DNA from: Chitinophagales bacterium
GTDB taxonomy: Bacteria > Bacteroidota > Bacteroidia > Chitinophagales > Chitinophagaceae
DNA length: 64,000 nucleotides
NCBI GenBank assembly: GCA_015655015.1
Contig: JAATFV010000036.1
Span: 22,253-86,252, forward strand
Reading direction: 5' to 3'
A program made the position numbers and the translations under genes. The notes under the pieces were generated by a model. That model ran no database searches. It was not told the origin of the DNA and worked only from the letters and a program-made list of their open reading frames with translations. Shown in pieces: positions 1-10,480 of the stretch. Numbering within the stretch: the first letter of the stretch is position 1; the number at the start of each line of letters is the position of its first letter.

Positions 1-676
1 AAAAAAATATTTGACTATTGACAGGGCCCCTTTCTTCGACCTGGCAGCAAAGTTTATTCAAGCCGATGATAAGGTGATATTGGATATTGGCAGCGGCGAA
101 GGCGATTTTTTTCATCATCTGAAGAGTAAAGGAGTTCAGGGGAACAATATCTATCTTCTCGATGGAAATGAAGTAACCGTGGAGAAAAATAAGGGACTTA
201 CCCGGAATTCCCTATTTTATCTTGCTCCGGATAGATTACCCTTTGATGATCTTTCTGTAGATTTTATTCATATCAGCCATTTGATCGATAATCTATGGGT
301 TCCCGATTTTTATAAATTCCTTCTTGAGATCAACAGGGTGTTAAGGCCCGGGGGAATACTGGTAGTGAGTACGCCGCTGTTATGGCCTAATTTTTATGAT
401 GATCTTAGCCATACCAAGCCATATAATCCCTATGTATTCTACAAGTATTTTGTCCATCAGGGAAGGCACAGCCGGTTTGATAAAATTCAGAATAGCTATA
501 CGGTCGAGGACCTTGTTTACCGATATTATGAATTACCCCTGGATGAGGGTTGGAGCTCTACCCTGCCATTCCTGGATTTCTTTTTCGTTTCCAGCAGAAG
601 AATATTGGGAAAGTTAGGGATCAAACGACTTCGGAAGAATGGATATACACTTGTATTGAAAAAAGGAAATGAGTAA
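1..676 (+). CDS. Class I SAM-dependent methyltransferase (5' end probably outside window)
   Basis: VILDIGSGEGDFF motif I, Methyltransf_11-like. The frame stays open upstream of the TTG at 11 to the window edge, so the gene is likely truncated. Confidence 0.8.
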   Translation, partial: KKYLTIDRAPFFDLAAKFIQADDKVILDIGSGEGDFFHHLKSKGVQGNNIYLLDGNEVTVEKNKGLTRNSLFYLAPDRLPFDDLSVDFIHISHLIDNLWVPDFYKFLLEINRVLRPGGILVVSTPLLWPNFYDDLSHTKPYNPYVFYKYFVHQGRHSRFDKIQNSYTVEDLVYRYYELPLDEGWSSTLPFLDFFFVSSRRILGKLGIKRLRKNGYTLVLKKGNE

Positions 677-1751
677 CCTGTTTAATTTATATAGGAATTC
701 CTGGGAGTATGACAATACATTACCGGACGTGTTTGGGCGGGCCCGGCAGTATAATTCACAGAACAGCAATGTCTTTACCCCGGTGATCTCCAATGAGATG
801 CGTTCAAGGGGCTTCCGTCCGCATTATCCGGACGGGAAGAAATTCGCGGTCTGTGTGTCACATGATATCGATCACCTTTATCTGCAGCAGAACGCCGGCA
901 GGAAACTGATCAATGCAGGAAAAGGGTTTCTAAAAGGCCGGTTTGGACAGGGATGGGGGCATCTTGGATCGATGGTCAGGGACAGCGTACATAATGAGTA
1001 CGATCTGAACAACCTTATCGATATAAATAACAGGCATAAGCTCAGGTCTACCTATTATTTCCTTTCGCTTAACAGGGGTGAGGAAGATTTTAATTATCAT
1101 CCCGGAAAAATACAGGATCAGATCCGGGCGGTGGTCAGAAACAATAATGAAATAGGGCTGCATGGCGGACACAGGGCCTATAACGACTTCCCGAAACTGA
1201 TGCAGGAAAAGAAGCTCCTGGAAGAAAGTACAGGAGTGAAGGTGTATGGGTATAGAAATCATTATCTCAGGTTTGAACTGCCCACGACATGGAACAATCT
1301 GCAGAAGGGAGGTTTTGAATATGATACGACATTAGGCTATGCCGATACCGTTGGCTTCAGGAATGGAATGTGTTACCCGTTCCTGCCATACGATGTCGTA
1401 AATAACAGGTTTTTGGATATCGTGGAATTGCCGCTGGTTATAATGGATGCCACTCTCTTTTTTTATATGCGGATGGATTTTGATATTGCCTTTAAAATCT
1501 GCGTACAGCTCATAGAGAAGGTGATCGGATGCGGCGGCGTGCTTACCCTGCTCTGGCATAATAATTTTATCAGCGGGGAGATGGGGGCGTTTTATATAAA
1601 GCTACTGAAATTTCTGCAGTCGGCTGACCCCTGGTTTGCCACTTCATTGGAGCTGGTGAACTGGTGGAAGGAGGAGAAACTGCTGAAGCAGTCACAGGAA
1701 ATCATACAGGATATATTTAAAGCTGAAATTACGTTACAGGATAAAGACTAA
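669..1751 (+). CDS. Polysaccharide deacetylase-family protein
   Basis: FAVCVSHDIDHLY, STYYFLSLNRG, EIGLHGGHRAYND and TLLWHNN motifs typical of NodB-like deacetylases; overlaps the previous ORF. Confidence 0.8.
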   Translation: MSNLFNLYRNSWEYDNTLPDVFGRARQYNSQNSNVFTPVISNEMRSRGFRPHYPDGKKFAVCVSHDIDHLYLQQNAGRKLINAGKGFLKGRFGQGWGHLGSMVRDSVHNEYDLNNLIDINNRHKLRSTYYFLSLNRGEEDFNYHPGKIQDQIRAVVRNNNEIGLHGGHRAYNDFPKLMQEKKLLEESTGVKVYGYRNHYLRFELPTTWNNLQKGGFEYDTTLGYADTVGFRNGMCYPFLPYDVVNNRFLDIVELPLVIMDATLFFYMRMDFDIAFKICVQLIEKVIGCGGVLTLLWHNNFISGEMGAFYIKLLKFLQSADPWFATSLELVNWWKEEKLLKQSQEIIQDIFKAEITLQDKD

Positions 1752-1762
1752 TTATCATTAAG

Positions 1763-2776
1763 ATGAATACCCCTTTAAAATTTGCGATTATTGGCTGCGG
1801 CCGCATAGCGCAGCGACACGCGGAACATATTCAGAAACTCGGTCAATTGGTGGGGATATGTGATATTGACCCCTCAAAAACAAAAGAATTTTCAGAAAAA
1901 TATGGAGTTCCTTCCTTTGAGGAGGTCGATGAATTTTTACAACAGGTAAAAAAGGCGGATGTGATTTCCATTTGCAGTCCGAACGGATTACATGCCGAAC
2001 ATTCCATTAAGGCATTACAAGCGGGGTTTCATGTACTTTGTGAAAAGCCGATGGCGCTCACCGTACAGGATTGCGGTGAGATGATCAACGCTGCGGAAAG
2101 GGCGAATAAAAGATTATTCATCGTAAAGCAAAACCGGTTCAATCCCCCGGTAGCGGCGATAAAAAAAACGATCGAGGAAGGGCGGCTGGGAAAAATATAT
2201 AGCGTACAGCTCAATTGCTTCTGGAACAGGAACGAGGAATATTATAAGAATTCCTGGAAAGGGACAAAGGACCTTGACGGAGGAACACTGTTTACCCAGT
2301 TCAGCCATTTTATCGACCTGCTTTACTGGATGATCGGGGACGTAAAAGAAGTAAAAGGATATGCGGGAAATTTTGATCATAAAGACATTATAGAATTTGA
2401 AGATACGGGTACCGTCAGCCTTAGATTCTATAATGGGGCGATCGGCACAATCAACTACACGGTGAACAGTTTCGGGAAGAATATGGAGGGTTCTCTTACC
2501 ATTTTTGGAGAGAAAGGCACGGTTAAGATCGGCGGCCAGTACCTGAATGAACTGGAATATCAGCAGATAGAGGGTTATAAGATCGAGAATCTGCCTCCGG
2601 GAAATCCTCCCAATAACTACGGAAAATACCAGGGATCTATGTCCAATCATGACAAGGTCTATCAGAATGTGATCGAGGTACTGAGTGGGAACGGGATTAT
2701 TGCCACAAATGGTTTTGAAGGACTCAAGACGGTAGAGATCATCGATAAAATTTACTCCAACTTCAACGCCTTATGA
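1763..2776 (+). CDS. Gfo/Idh/MocA family oxidoreductase (WbpB/WlbA-like)
   Basis: N-terminal Rossmann FAIIGCGRIAQRHAEHI and CEKPMALT motif; adjacent to acetyltransferase and aminotransferase. Confidence 0.88.
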   Translation: MNTPLKFAIIGCGRIAQRHAEHIQKLGQLVGICDIDPSKTKEFSEKYGVPSFEEVDEFLQQVKKADVISICSPNGLHAEHSIKALQAGFHVLCEKPMALTVQDCGEMINAAERANKRLFIVKQNRFNPPVAAIKKTIEEGRLGKIYSVQLNCFWNRNEEYYKNSWKGTKDLDGGTLFTQFSHFIDLLYWMIGDVKEVKGYAGNFDHKDIIEFEDTGTVSLRFYNGAIGTINYTVNSFGKNMEGSLTIFGEKGTVKIGGQYLNELEYQQIEGYKIENLPPGNPPNNYGKYQGSMSNHDKVYQNVIEVLSGNGIIATNGFEGLKTVEIIDKIYSNFNAL

Positions 2777-3246
2777 GTGCAAAGATCAGGCAGGCGGGCA
2801 TTACGGATGACGTACAATTCGGAGAATCTGTAACGGTCATTCAACCCGTCAATTTATATGGCTGCAGTATTGGCAATAATTCCTTTATCGGTCCGTTTAC
2901 AGAAATACAAAGAAAAGTGAGTATTGGAGCTCATTGTAAAATTCAATCCCATTCTTTTATTTGTGAATTAGTAGAGATCGGCGACCATTGTTTCATCGGA
3001 CATGGGGTCATGTTCGTCAACGATCTGTTCGCAGAGGGTGGTCCGGCCGGAGGTGATCAGACAAAATGGAAACCCACCCATATCGGGAATCATGTATCCA
3101 TCGGCTCCAATGCAACGATCCTTCCTGTCCGTATTTGCGACCATGTAGTGATAGGGGCGGGTGCGGTAGTAACCAAAAATATTGATCAGCCGGGCGTTTA
3201 TGCCGGTAACCCGGCGCGATTCATCAGAAAACATATTTCCGGGTAA
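2773..3246 (+). CDS. Left-handed beta-helix (hexapeptide) N-acetyltransferase (WbpD/WlbB-like)
   Basis: Hexapeptide repeats, IGNHVSIGSNATILPV...VIGAGAVVTKNI...YAGNPAR; ATGA overlap with upstream gene. Confidence 0.88.
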   Translation: MSAKIRQAGITDDVQFGESVTVIQPVNLYGCSIGNNSFIGPFTEIQRKVSIGAHCKIQSHSFICELVEIGDHCFIGHGVMFVNDLFAEGGPAGGDQTKWKPTHIGNHVSIGSNATILPVRICDHVVIGAGAVVTKNIDQPGVYAGNPARFIRKHISG

Positions 3247-3266
3247 TTCATCCTGTAGAAAAATTT

Positions 3267-4382
3267 ATGAAAATCCCCTTTGTAGACCTGAAAGCACAGT
3301 ATACGAGCATTAAAAAGGATATTGATAATGCCATTGCGCAGGTAATTGAAGAAACTACTTTTATCGGAGGCCATTTTGTAAAAGACTTTGAAAAAGACTT
3401 CGCCTCTCTTTATGGGGTAAGGCATGTTATTGCCTGTGCGAACGGCACGGATGCCCTTTATATATTAATGAAGATGCTGGGTGTCGGGCCGGGCGATGAG
3501 GTCATTACCGTTGCCAATAGCTGGATATCCAGTTCCGAGACGATCACCCAGGCAGGGGCCCGTCCGGTATTTGTAGATGTACATCCTGAATATTACAGTC
3601 TCGATGAGACAAAACTGGAAGCTAAGATCACTACCCGGACAAAGGCGCTGATCGCGGTCAACCTGCAAGGGCAGGTCTGTAATATGGACGCGGTGACTGC
3701 TATTTGTAAAAACCGTAATATTTACCTGATAGAAGATTGTGCGCAATCTCATTTTTCTGAATTCAAAGGAAAAAGGGCAGGACTGCATGGTATCGCAGGT
3801 TCCTTTAGCTTTTATCCGGGTAAGAACCTGGGAGCATATGGCGACGCCGGCTGCATGATGACCAATGATGACGCCCTTGCTGAAAAATGCAGGATGTTTG
3901 CCAATCACGGGGCGTTAAAAAAGCCGGATCACCGGATAGAGGGTATCAACAGCCGGCTTGACACCATACAGGCTGCCATCCTGAGCGCTAAACTTCCTTA
4001 TATTCTTTCATGGACCGAACAACGTATCCGGAATGCTGCCTTGTATGACCGGTACCTGGAGGGGATTGAACAGATCACCCTGCCGAAAGTCCGTCCCGAC
4101 ACCAAACATTCGTTTCATTTATATGTGATCCGTTCCCGCCAGAGAGATGCCCTGATGCAATTCCTTCGGGACAATGGGATTGAAACGGCCATTCACTATC
4201 CCGTTGCGCTGCCCAACCTCCCCGCATACAGCTATCTGGGCCATTCTCCCGCAGATTTTCCGATTGCCAGCCAGTTACAGCAGGAAATACTTTCATTGCC
4301 CATGTATCCCGAGCTTACAGAAGAAATGATCGCATTCATTGCCGAAAAGATAAAATCATTTTACACTACCCACAATAGCTGA
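3267..4382 (+). CDS. DegT/DnrJ/EryC1/StrS PLP-dependent sugar aminotransferase (WbpE-like)
   Basis: IPFVDLKAQY start, ANGTDALYI, EDCAQSHFSEFKGKRAG, SFSFYPGKNLGAYGDAG (PLP lysine). Confidence 0.92.
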   Translation: MKIPFVDLKAQYTSIKKDIDNAIAQVIEETTFIGGHFVKDFEKDFASLYGVRHVIACANGTDALYILMKMLGVGPGDEVITVANSWISSSETITQAGARPVFVDVHPEYYSLDETKLEAKITTRTKALIAVNLQGQVCNMDAVTAICKNRNIYLIEDCAQSHFSEFKGKRAGLHGIAGSFSFYPGKNLGAYGDAGCMMTNDDALAEKCRMFANHGALKKPDHRIEGINSRLDTIQAAILSAKLPYILSWTEQRIRNAALYDRYLEGIEQITLPKVRPDTKHSFHLYVIRSRQRDALMQFLRDNGIETAIHYPVALPNLPAYSYLGHSPADFPIASQLQQEILSLPMYPELTEEMIAFIAEKIKSFYTTHNS

Positions 4383-4394
4383 TCGTTCTATACC

Positions 4395-5546
4395 ATGCCG
4401 ACCCTTCGTGATAAGACCATTCTTATTTTATCGCCTCAGTCCTGGGGGAAAATGTTCCTCTCCAAACACCATTATGCCAATGAACTGGCCAGGCGGGGCA
4501 ACAAGGTCTATTTTCTTAATCCCCCCCGGCAGGAACAGGATGGCAAAGGAGCCTTTATAACGATCTTCCCTTCCGGATCAGAAGACAATCTTCTGCTGAT
4601 AGACCATGGACTATGGTTTCCCTATAAGATGAAATTCCACGTTTTACCTCTATTTCATTGGTTGATGCGTTCTCATGTAAAAAAGATCCTGAAAGCTATA
4701 GGGCAGCCGGTCGACATCATATGGTCGTTTGATCTGGGGAATTTATACCCGTTCTATCAGTTTGGAAGAGCACCCTATAAATTATTTCATCCGGTGGATG
4801 AACCATTAAATCAGGCCGCTATCAATTCAGGGAAAGGCGCATCGGTTATTTTTTCAGTGACGCAGGAGATCCTGGATAAATATGCAGCTTTTGATGGGCT
4901 GAGGCAAGTGGTCAATCATGGGTTGTCAGAAGAGTTCCTGGAAGGGGTGGATCCATATAGGACGCCCGGTATCCCTTTAAGGACCTGTCTTGCCGGCAAC
5001 CTTCTGAGGCCGGATCTGGACCGGGATATTCTCCTGCAAATAGTCCGGGAGAACCCCGCCGTACTATTTGAATTCTTTGGAAGTTATACCAATTCCCAAT
5101 CCAATATCGGCGGCCAGGAAGATCCTTCAACGGTGAATTTTATCAATGCCTTGCAGACACAGAAAAATGTCCGGCTCCACGGTGCTGTCAGCACGGGAGC
5201 CCTGGCAAAAATGATGAGGGAAATGGATCTGTTCCTCATCTGTTACGATGTCAAAAGAGATCAGAGCCGGGGCACCAATTATCATAAAATAATGGAATAC
5301 CTGAGCACGGGAAAAGTAGTGGTTTCTAATAATGTGACTGCCTACAAGGGGCAGCCTGAGCTGGTGCAAATGGTGGCCGAGAGAGAGCACAACCGGCAAT
5401 TACCCGTTTTATTCAAACAGGTGCTAAACGATCTGGCTCATTTCAACGACCCTTCCCTGCAGAAAAAGAGAATCTCCTTTGCAGCTGCCAATACTTATCA
5501 GAAACAGCTGGACCGGATAGAACGTTTTATAACGGATAAGAACTGA
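4395..5546 (+). CDS. Glycosyltransferase (GT1/GT4-like)
   Basis: GT-B-like layout, KIMEYLSTGKVVVSNNVTAY near C-terminus. Confidence 0.75.
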   Translation: MPTLRDKTILILSPQSWGKMFLSKHHYANELARRGNKVYFLNPPRQEQDGKGAFITIFPSGSEDNLLLIDHGLWFPYKMKFHVLPLFHWLMRSHVKKILKAIGQPVDIIWSFDLGNLYPFYQFGRAPYKLFHPVDEPLNQAAINSGKGASVIFSVTQEILDKYAAFDGLRQVVNHGLSEEFLEGVDPYRTPGIPLRTCLAGNLLRPDLDRDILLQIVRENPAVLFEFFGSYTNSQSNIGGQEDPSTVNFINALQTQKNVRLHGAVSTGALAKMMREMDLFLICYDVKRDQSRGTNYHKIMEYLSTGKVVVSNNVTAYKGQPELVQMVAEREHNRQLPVLFKQVLNDLAHFNDPSLQKKRISFAAANTYQKQLDRIERFITDKN

Positions 5547-5583
5547 TCATTTACCCAACTAAAAAGCATTAATTCGGTCTGTC

Positions 5584-6486
5584 ATGAGCATTGTTATCTG
5601 CGAACTTCCAAAAGCCGGGCTGGGCAACCAGTTATTCCCACTTGTTAAAGCCGCAGTATTTGCTCATCTGAATGAATTGCCGCTGGTCGTCACCGGGTAC
5701 AATCAATTCAAATTGGGGCCGTATCTCCGCAGGGAAAAAGTAAAAAGAAAATATAAGGGTTATTTCAGGTTTCAGAAAAGCCTGTTGGGCGAGCAAATGG
5801 ATCGCCTTTTTCTGATAAAATACAAAGGGTGTGAAAGTATCGCCGAACCTCCCGTCTGCCGGCTGGCGCCAGAGGAAAGGAAAGCTAAGAAATTTATTTT
5901 TTCGGCGATCCCCCACTGGAGTGATTATTTCGCAGGATTGAAAGAACATCGGGACCTGGCCATTTCCCTGTTGTCGGATATGCTCGATGAAAAGGTGAAA
6001 CAGGCTTTGAACAGGCTTGACGCTCCTTGTATCGGAGTCCATATCCGCATGGGAGATTTCCGGAAATTAAGGGCGGGAGAGGATTTCAAATCCGCAGGAG
6101 CTATAAGGACTCCGGAATATTATTTTATAGAGCTAATAGAATACATTAGGAAAATAAGTAATAAAAATTTAGCCGTATCTGTTTTTACAGATGGTTATAA
6201 AAATGAATTTGAAAAGCTCTTTACACTGGATAATGTACAAATGATTGAAGATAACACGGATATCGTCGATCTATTTTTATTAAGTAAGAGCAAACTCATA
6301 ATAACTTCTGCAGGAAGTACGTTTAGTTATTGGTCAGCCTTTTTATCTAATGCCCCCGTCATCATGCACCCGGATCATTTACATGCTCCGATACGTCCTG
6401 ATGAAGTGAATCGGCGTTGGTATGAAGGCCCTATTGATTCTGTCAGTGGAGAAAACCAGCTGACTGGAAACATTAGGTGTATATAA
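5584..6486 (+). CDS. Alpha-1,2-fucosyltransferase-like (GT11)
   Basis: GLGNQLFPLVKA N-terminus, CIGVHIRMGDF, SAGSTFSYWSAFLS typical of the GT11 fold. Confidence 0.7.
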   Translation: MSIVICELPKAGLGNQLFPLVKAAVFAHLNELPLVVTGYNQFKLGPYLRREKVKRKYKGYFRFQKSLLGEQMDRLFLIKYKGCESIAEPPVCRLAPEERKAKKFIFSAIPHWSDYFAGLKEHRDLAISLLSDMLDEKVKQALNRLDAPCIGVHIRMGDFRKLRAGEDFKSAGAIRTPEYYFIELIEYIRKISNKNLAVSVFTDGYKNEFEKLFTLDNVQMIEDNTDIVDLFLLSKSKLIITSAGSTFSYWSAFLSNAPVIMHPDHLHAPIRPDEVNRRWYEGPIDSVSGENQLTGNIRCI

Positions 6487-6511
6487 GTAGTTAAAATCCA
6501 ATTCTTTACGT

Positions 6512-7387
6512 ATGCTGCAATCTATCAGAAGCCTTGCACAGAAAAACATTGTGCTCAGAAAGTTCATCGGTTACCAGGTAAGCAGTTCCGGCCTATTCGA
6601 CGGAATTTTCAGAAATTATAAATTATCGGGAGATTGGGACAAGCGGATCGAGGATGTCGTTAACTCCCGCGACAATAAATATATAGCCCGTGTTCCCGAT
6701 GCAGGTGAGATCAGACAAGGCAAACAGATCATGCATAACGGGCTGAAAATACATTTAGGAAGTTATTACGGTCCTGAATATTCAAAAATGCTGCTGCTGA
6801 GTAAGGGAGTTCACGAGCCTCAGGAAGAACGGGTCTTTGCTGAAGTGATAAAGACGATTCCGACATCCGGCACCATGATTGAAATGGGCGCTTTCTGGAG
6901 CTTTTATTCCATGTGGTTCAATCAGCAGGTAGCCGGAGCCCGTAATTTTATGATAGAGCCGGATGCATTCAATATCGGTCATGGCAAACGTAATTTCAGG
7001 CTTAATAAGATGGAAGGAAATTTTACCCAGGCCTTTATAGGACGTGAAAGTAAAAAAGAGAGCCCTGTAAATACGGTTGCGATCGATGACTTCGTGGAGG
7101 AACACCAGATCCCGTTCGTACATATGCTGCACAGCGATATACAGGGCTTCGAATATGATATGTTGCTGGGGGCGGAAAAGACCTTTAAAGAAAAAAGGAT
7201 CGGTTATACCTTTATCTCTACGCATAGCAACGAGCTTCATAATAAATGTCTTGACTTTCTCAAAAAATACAACTTTGTCATATTAGCTAATGCTGATCTT
7301 GACGAGACCTGCTCGGTAGACGGACTGATCGCCGCGCGAGCAAGCTATTTTCCAGGAATTGATCCGGTCGATATTTCGGAAAAATAA
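6512..7387 (+). CDS. FkbM-family methyltransferase
   Basis: MIEMGAFWSFYSMWF, VNTVAIDDFVEEHQIPFVHMLHSDIQGFEYDML. Confidence 0.75.
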   Translation: MLQSIRSLAQKNIVLRKFIGYQVSSSGLFDGIFRNYKLSGDWDKRIEDVVNSRDNKYIARVPDAGEIRQGKQIMHNGLKIHLGSYYGPEYSKMLLLSKGVHEPQEERVFAEVIKTIPTSGTMIEMGAFWSFYSMWFNQQVAGARNFMIEPDAFNIGHGKRNFRLNKMEGNFTQAFIGRESKKESPVNTVAIDDFVEEHQIPFVHMLHSDIQGFEYDMLLGAEKTFKEKRIGYTFISTHSNELHNKCLDFLKKYNFVILANADLDETCSVDGLIAARASYFPGIDPVDISEK

Positions 7388-7410
7388 CATATAAAGGCGC
7401 TGTACATTTA

Positions 7411-8436
7411 ATGAAAATTTTATTGGTTGGGTCCGACCAGGTCTGGTCGCTCGAAAGGATCTTTCTGAAATACCTCCGGGAGGCTGGCGTGGATACAGAA
7501 TTATTCGCAGCACAGAACCTGTTCTATGAGTACAATGGCCGTTCGGTTATCAACAAGATAAAGCTGAAGCTGGGACTTTCGCATATTTATGAATCGATCA
7601 ACAGTCAGTTCCTGGCTACTGTGGAAAGATTTAGTCCGGATACTGTCTGGATCTTTAAAGGAATGGAAATATCCCCCGCAAGTCTTAAATATCTCCGGTC
7701 AAAGAATATAAAACTGGCCAACTATAATCCTGACAATCCTTTTATCTTTACTGGTAAAGGCAGCGGTAATAAATATGTAACGGATTCGATCGGCCTGTAT
7801 GATCTGCATTTTACCTACAACCTGGAAGTAAAAAAGAGACTGGAGGAAGAATTCAGCATGAATACGGCCTTACTTCCCTTTGGCTTTGAACTTGACGAAA
7901 AAATTTACCAGCTCTACAGCAAAGAGCCTGAGATCATCCGCGGATGTTTTGTAGGCAATCCCGATCCGCAAAGGGCAGCTGTCATAAAAGAACTGGCTAT
8001 GGCCGGGCTGGGCATCGACCTCTATGGGAATGACTGGGAGAAATTCGTAAGCCATCCCGGGTTGCAGATCTTTCCTCCCGTATACGGAAATGACTTCTGG
8101 GAAATGTTGCGTGTTTACAGGGTACAGCTCAATCTGATGCGGATCCATAATGAGGACTCTCATAATATGCGAAGTTTTGAAATTCCCGGTATTGGTGGTA
8201 TCATGCTGGCGCCTTCTACAACAGAGCATAAAATATTCTTTAAGGACGGTGCGGAAGCCTTTTTGTTTACTGACGTGCAGGATTGCCTTCAAAAGGCAAA
8301 GAACATCCTGGTTTTTTCAAAAGAGCAGGCAGAAAGGATAAGGCAACAAGCCCGTGAAAAATCCCTTTCTGCGGGGTATAGTTACCGGGATAGAACAAAA
8401 AGCGCTTTGCAGCATTTGCAACAATTACATGCGTAA
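7411..8436 (+). CDS. CgeB-family glycosyltransferase-like protein
   Basis: CFVGNPDPQRAAVIKEL, LYGNDWEKF, NMRSFEIPGIGGIMLAPSTTEH characteristic of CgeB-like proteins. Confidence 0.75.
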   Translation: MKILLVGSDQVWSLERIFLKYLREAGVDTELFAAQNLFYEYNGRSVINKIKLKLGLSHIYESINSQFLATVERFSPDTVWIFKGMEISPASLKYLRSKNIKLANYNPDNPFIFTGKGSGNKYVTDSIGLYDLHFTYNLEVKKRLEEEFSMNTALLPFGFELDEKIYQLYSKEPEIIRGCFVGNPDPQRAAVIKELAMAGLGIDLYGNDWEKFVSHPGLQIFPPVYGNDFWEMLRVYRVQLNLMRIHNEDSHNMRSFEIPGIGGIMLAPSTTEHKIFFKDGAEAFLFTDVQDCLQKAKNILVFSKEQAERIRQQAREKSLSAGYSYRDRTKSALQHLQQLHA

Positions 8437-9553
8437 GCTGGCTGTCATTCATTTTAGTCCTATTGAGTTATACCCGCCGGTGTTGAACTGGCTTAACTAT
8501 ATTGCGAGCCAGCCGGCCGGTGAGATAGAAGTACGGGTGTATACGATGACTTTGACCGGATCCTCCGGATGGTTTATTCCGGCAACCCCCAATATAAAAA
8601 TTATCCGGGCGGGCAAAAGTGGAAATGGACGGGCATGGGAAAGGTATCTGAATTACGGGATATTCTACCTGGCGACCCTGGCGAAGATGATCAGCTGGCG
8701 ACCGGACATCGTATTGTATTACGAAACGATCTCCAGCCTGCCGGCACTGTTATATAAAAAATATTTCCGCCGGTCGGTACGTTTGCTTATTCATTATCAT
8801 GAATATACTTCTGTAAAGGAATATGAGCAGGGGATGTCCCTGAGCAGGTATTTACACCGGTTTGAAAAGCAGATGTATGCTTCTGCTGCATGGTTATCAC
8901 AGACGAATGAAGACAGGGTACGTTACTTTACAAAGGACCAGGCGGGAGTCGGACTGCCCCCTCTTCATGTATTGCCCAACTATCCTCCTGCCGGCTGGAA
9001 AAAGGCTTCCGTGGGTGACCGGCTGGTAAGCAGGCCTCTGCGGGTTGTATATATCGGAGCGCTGAGCCTGGACACGATGTATACCAGGGAATTGGCGAAC
9101 TGGGTCTTGCAGCAATCGGGGAATGTGATATGGGATATATATACCAATAATATGAGTAAGGAGACCCGGTCTTTCCTGGAGTCGGTCGACAAGACGCTGA
9201 TCAGGTTCCGGGGATCTGCCGATTACTTCTCTTTGCCGGCTGTATTGGCGAATTATGACGTAGGAGTTATTTTATATAAAGGGCATATACCGAATTATGT
9301 GTACAATGCTCCGAATAAGCTATTTGAATATATGGCCTGTGGTCTGGATGTATGGCTTCCAGATGAATTGAAAGGCAGCCAGCCATATGTGACTTCCGGG
9401 ATCTATCCTAAAATAATAAGCCTGAATTTTTCAGCTCTTTCCCTGTTCAATTGGCAGGCAGCGGCGGATCATACCGGGCTAAAATGGCAACCTGCTGATT
9501 ATTATTGTGAGAAGGTCCTGCCTGCCTTATGGCAACAGGTGCTTGCAAACTGA
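8429..9553 (+). CDS. Glycosyltransferase
   Basis: ORF opens at 8354, but ATG 8429 (MRKLAVIHFSPIELYPPV) gives minimal overlap. NYVYNAPNKLFEYMACGLDVW motif. Confidence 0.72.
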   Translation: MRKLAVIHFSPIELYPPVLNWLNYIASQPAGEIEVRVYTMTLTGSSGWFIPATPNIKIIRAGKSGNGRAWERYLNYGIFYLATLAKMISWRPDIVLYYETISSLPALLYKKYFRRSVRLLIHYHEYTSVKEYEQGMSLSRYLHRFEKQMYASAAWLSQTNEDRVRYFTKDQAGVGLPPLHVLPNYPPAGWKKASVGDRLVSRPLRVVYIGALSLDTMYTRELANWVLQQSGNVIWDIYTNNMSKETRSFLESVDKTLIRFRGSADYFSLPAVLANYDVGVILYKGHIPNYVYNAPNKLFEYMACGLDVWLPDELKGSQPYVTSGIYPKIISLNFSALSLFNWQAAADHTGLKWQPADYYCEKVLPALWQQVLAN

Positions 9554-9565
9554 CCCCTTTACTTT

Positions 9566-10480
9566 ATGAATGAGAAGAAAATTGCTGTATTTATCCCCTG
9601 TTACAATGCTGCAACGACAATAGAAGCTACGGTAAGATCTGTCGGAGAGGCGATTGAAAATATCGGATTTCCGGTACCTGTCTATATATACGATGATTGT
9701 AGTAAAGATGACTCCATGTCTGTTGCCAAGGCTGCCTGGAGAAATCCCGGAGAGCTGATCATACAACAGAACGCGCAGAATTCAGGTGAAAGAAAGACGA
9801 CTAATGATGCTTTTGCCTTTTTTTCAGGGAAATACGATTGGATATTTATCATTCATGCAGATGATATCGTTAAAAAGGACTGGCTTTCGGAGATGTACCG
9901 GCAGATCGTTCAATCGGATGATGAAAAATGTTTTACCGTCTGGTCGAGTTTCGACTCTCTTGATGGTGCGACAGGCAAGACTACTCCCGGCGACAATACG
10001 GGGAAAGTGAGCAGCCTGGAAAGAACAGAAGCGGAAAAGAAATATTATATAACGAAATTATATGGAAACTGGCATATATCCGGGGCCGCTATTAACGTTG
10101 AACTTTTTAAGCGGATCGGCGGCTTTGACATTTCGATGGCTCAATTCGGCGACACAGACTTTTTTGCCAGAGGTCTGCTGGCTGGCTTCAGGGATATTTA
10201 TATCTCAAGGACACTGACGTTCTACAGGGTCGTTACAAGCTCGGTGTCTTCCATCAGCGTCAAAACAAATAGAGACATAAGAGAAATTATTTATATAATT
10301 GCAAAATTTCATGATACGCTGAATGTGAAGGAACGCAGGCTTCTTTATAAGAAACTGGCTCATTTATCCCTGCGAAGGACCTGCCGGTGGATTTTAAGAG
10401 CAGACCTGCCGAATTTCTTCTTCTGTTTTAAAATACTGATTCGGGCAACAATAAACTATACGGCTTTATCTCTAAAATGA
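9566..10480 (+). CDS. Glycosyltransferase family 2
   Basis: IAVFIPCYNAATTIEATVRSV, YDDCSKDDS, FIIHADDIVKKDWL. Confidence 0.88.
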   Translation: MNEKKIAVFIPCYNAATTIEATVRSVGEAIENIGFPVPVYIYDDCSKDDSMSVAKAAWRNPGELIIQQNAQNSGERKTTNDAFAFFSGKYDWIFIIHADDIVKKDWLSEMYRQIVQSDDEKCFTVWSSFDSLDGATGKTTPGDNTGKVSSLERTEAEKKYYITKLYGNWHISGAAINVELFKRIGGFDISMAQFGDTDFFARGLLAGFRDIYISRTLTFYRVVTSSVSSISVKTNRDIREIIYIIAKFHDTLNVKERRLLYKKLAHLSLRRTCRWILRADLPNFFFCFKILIRATINYTALSLK

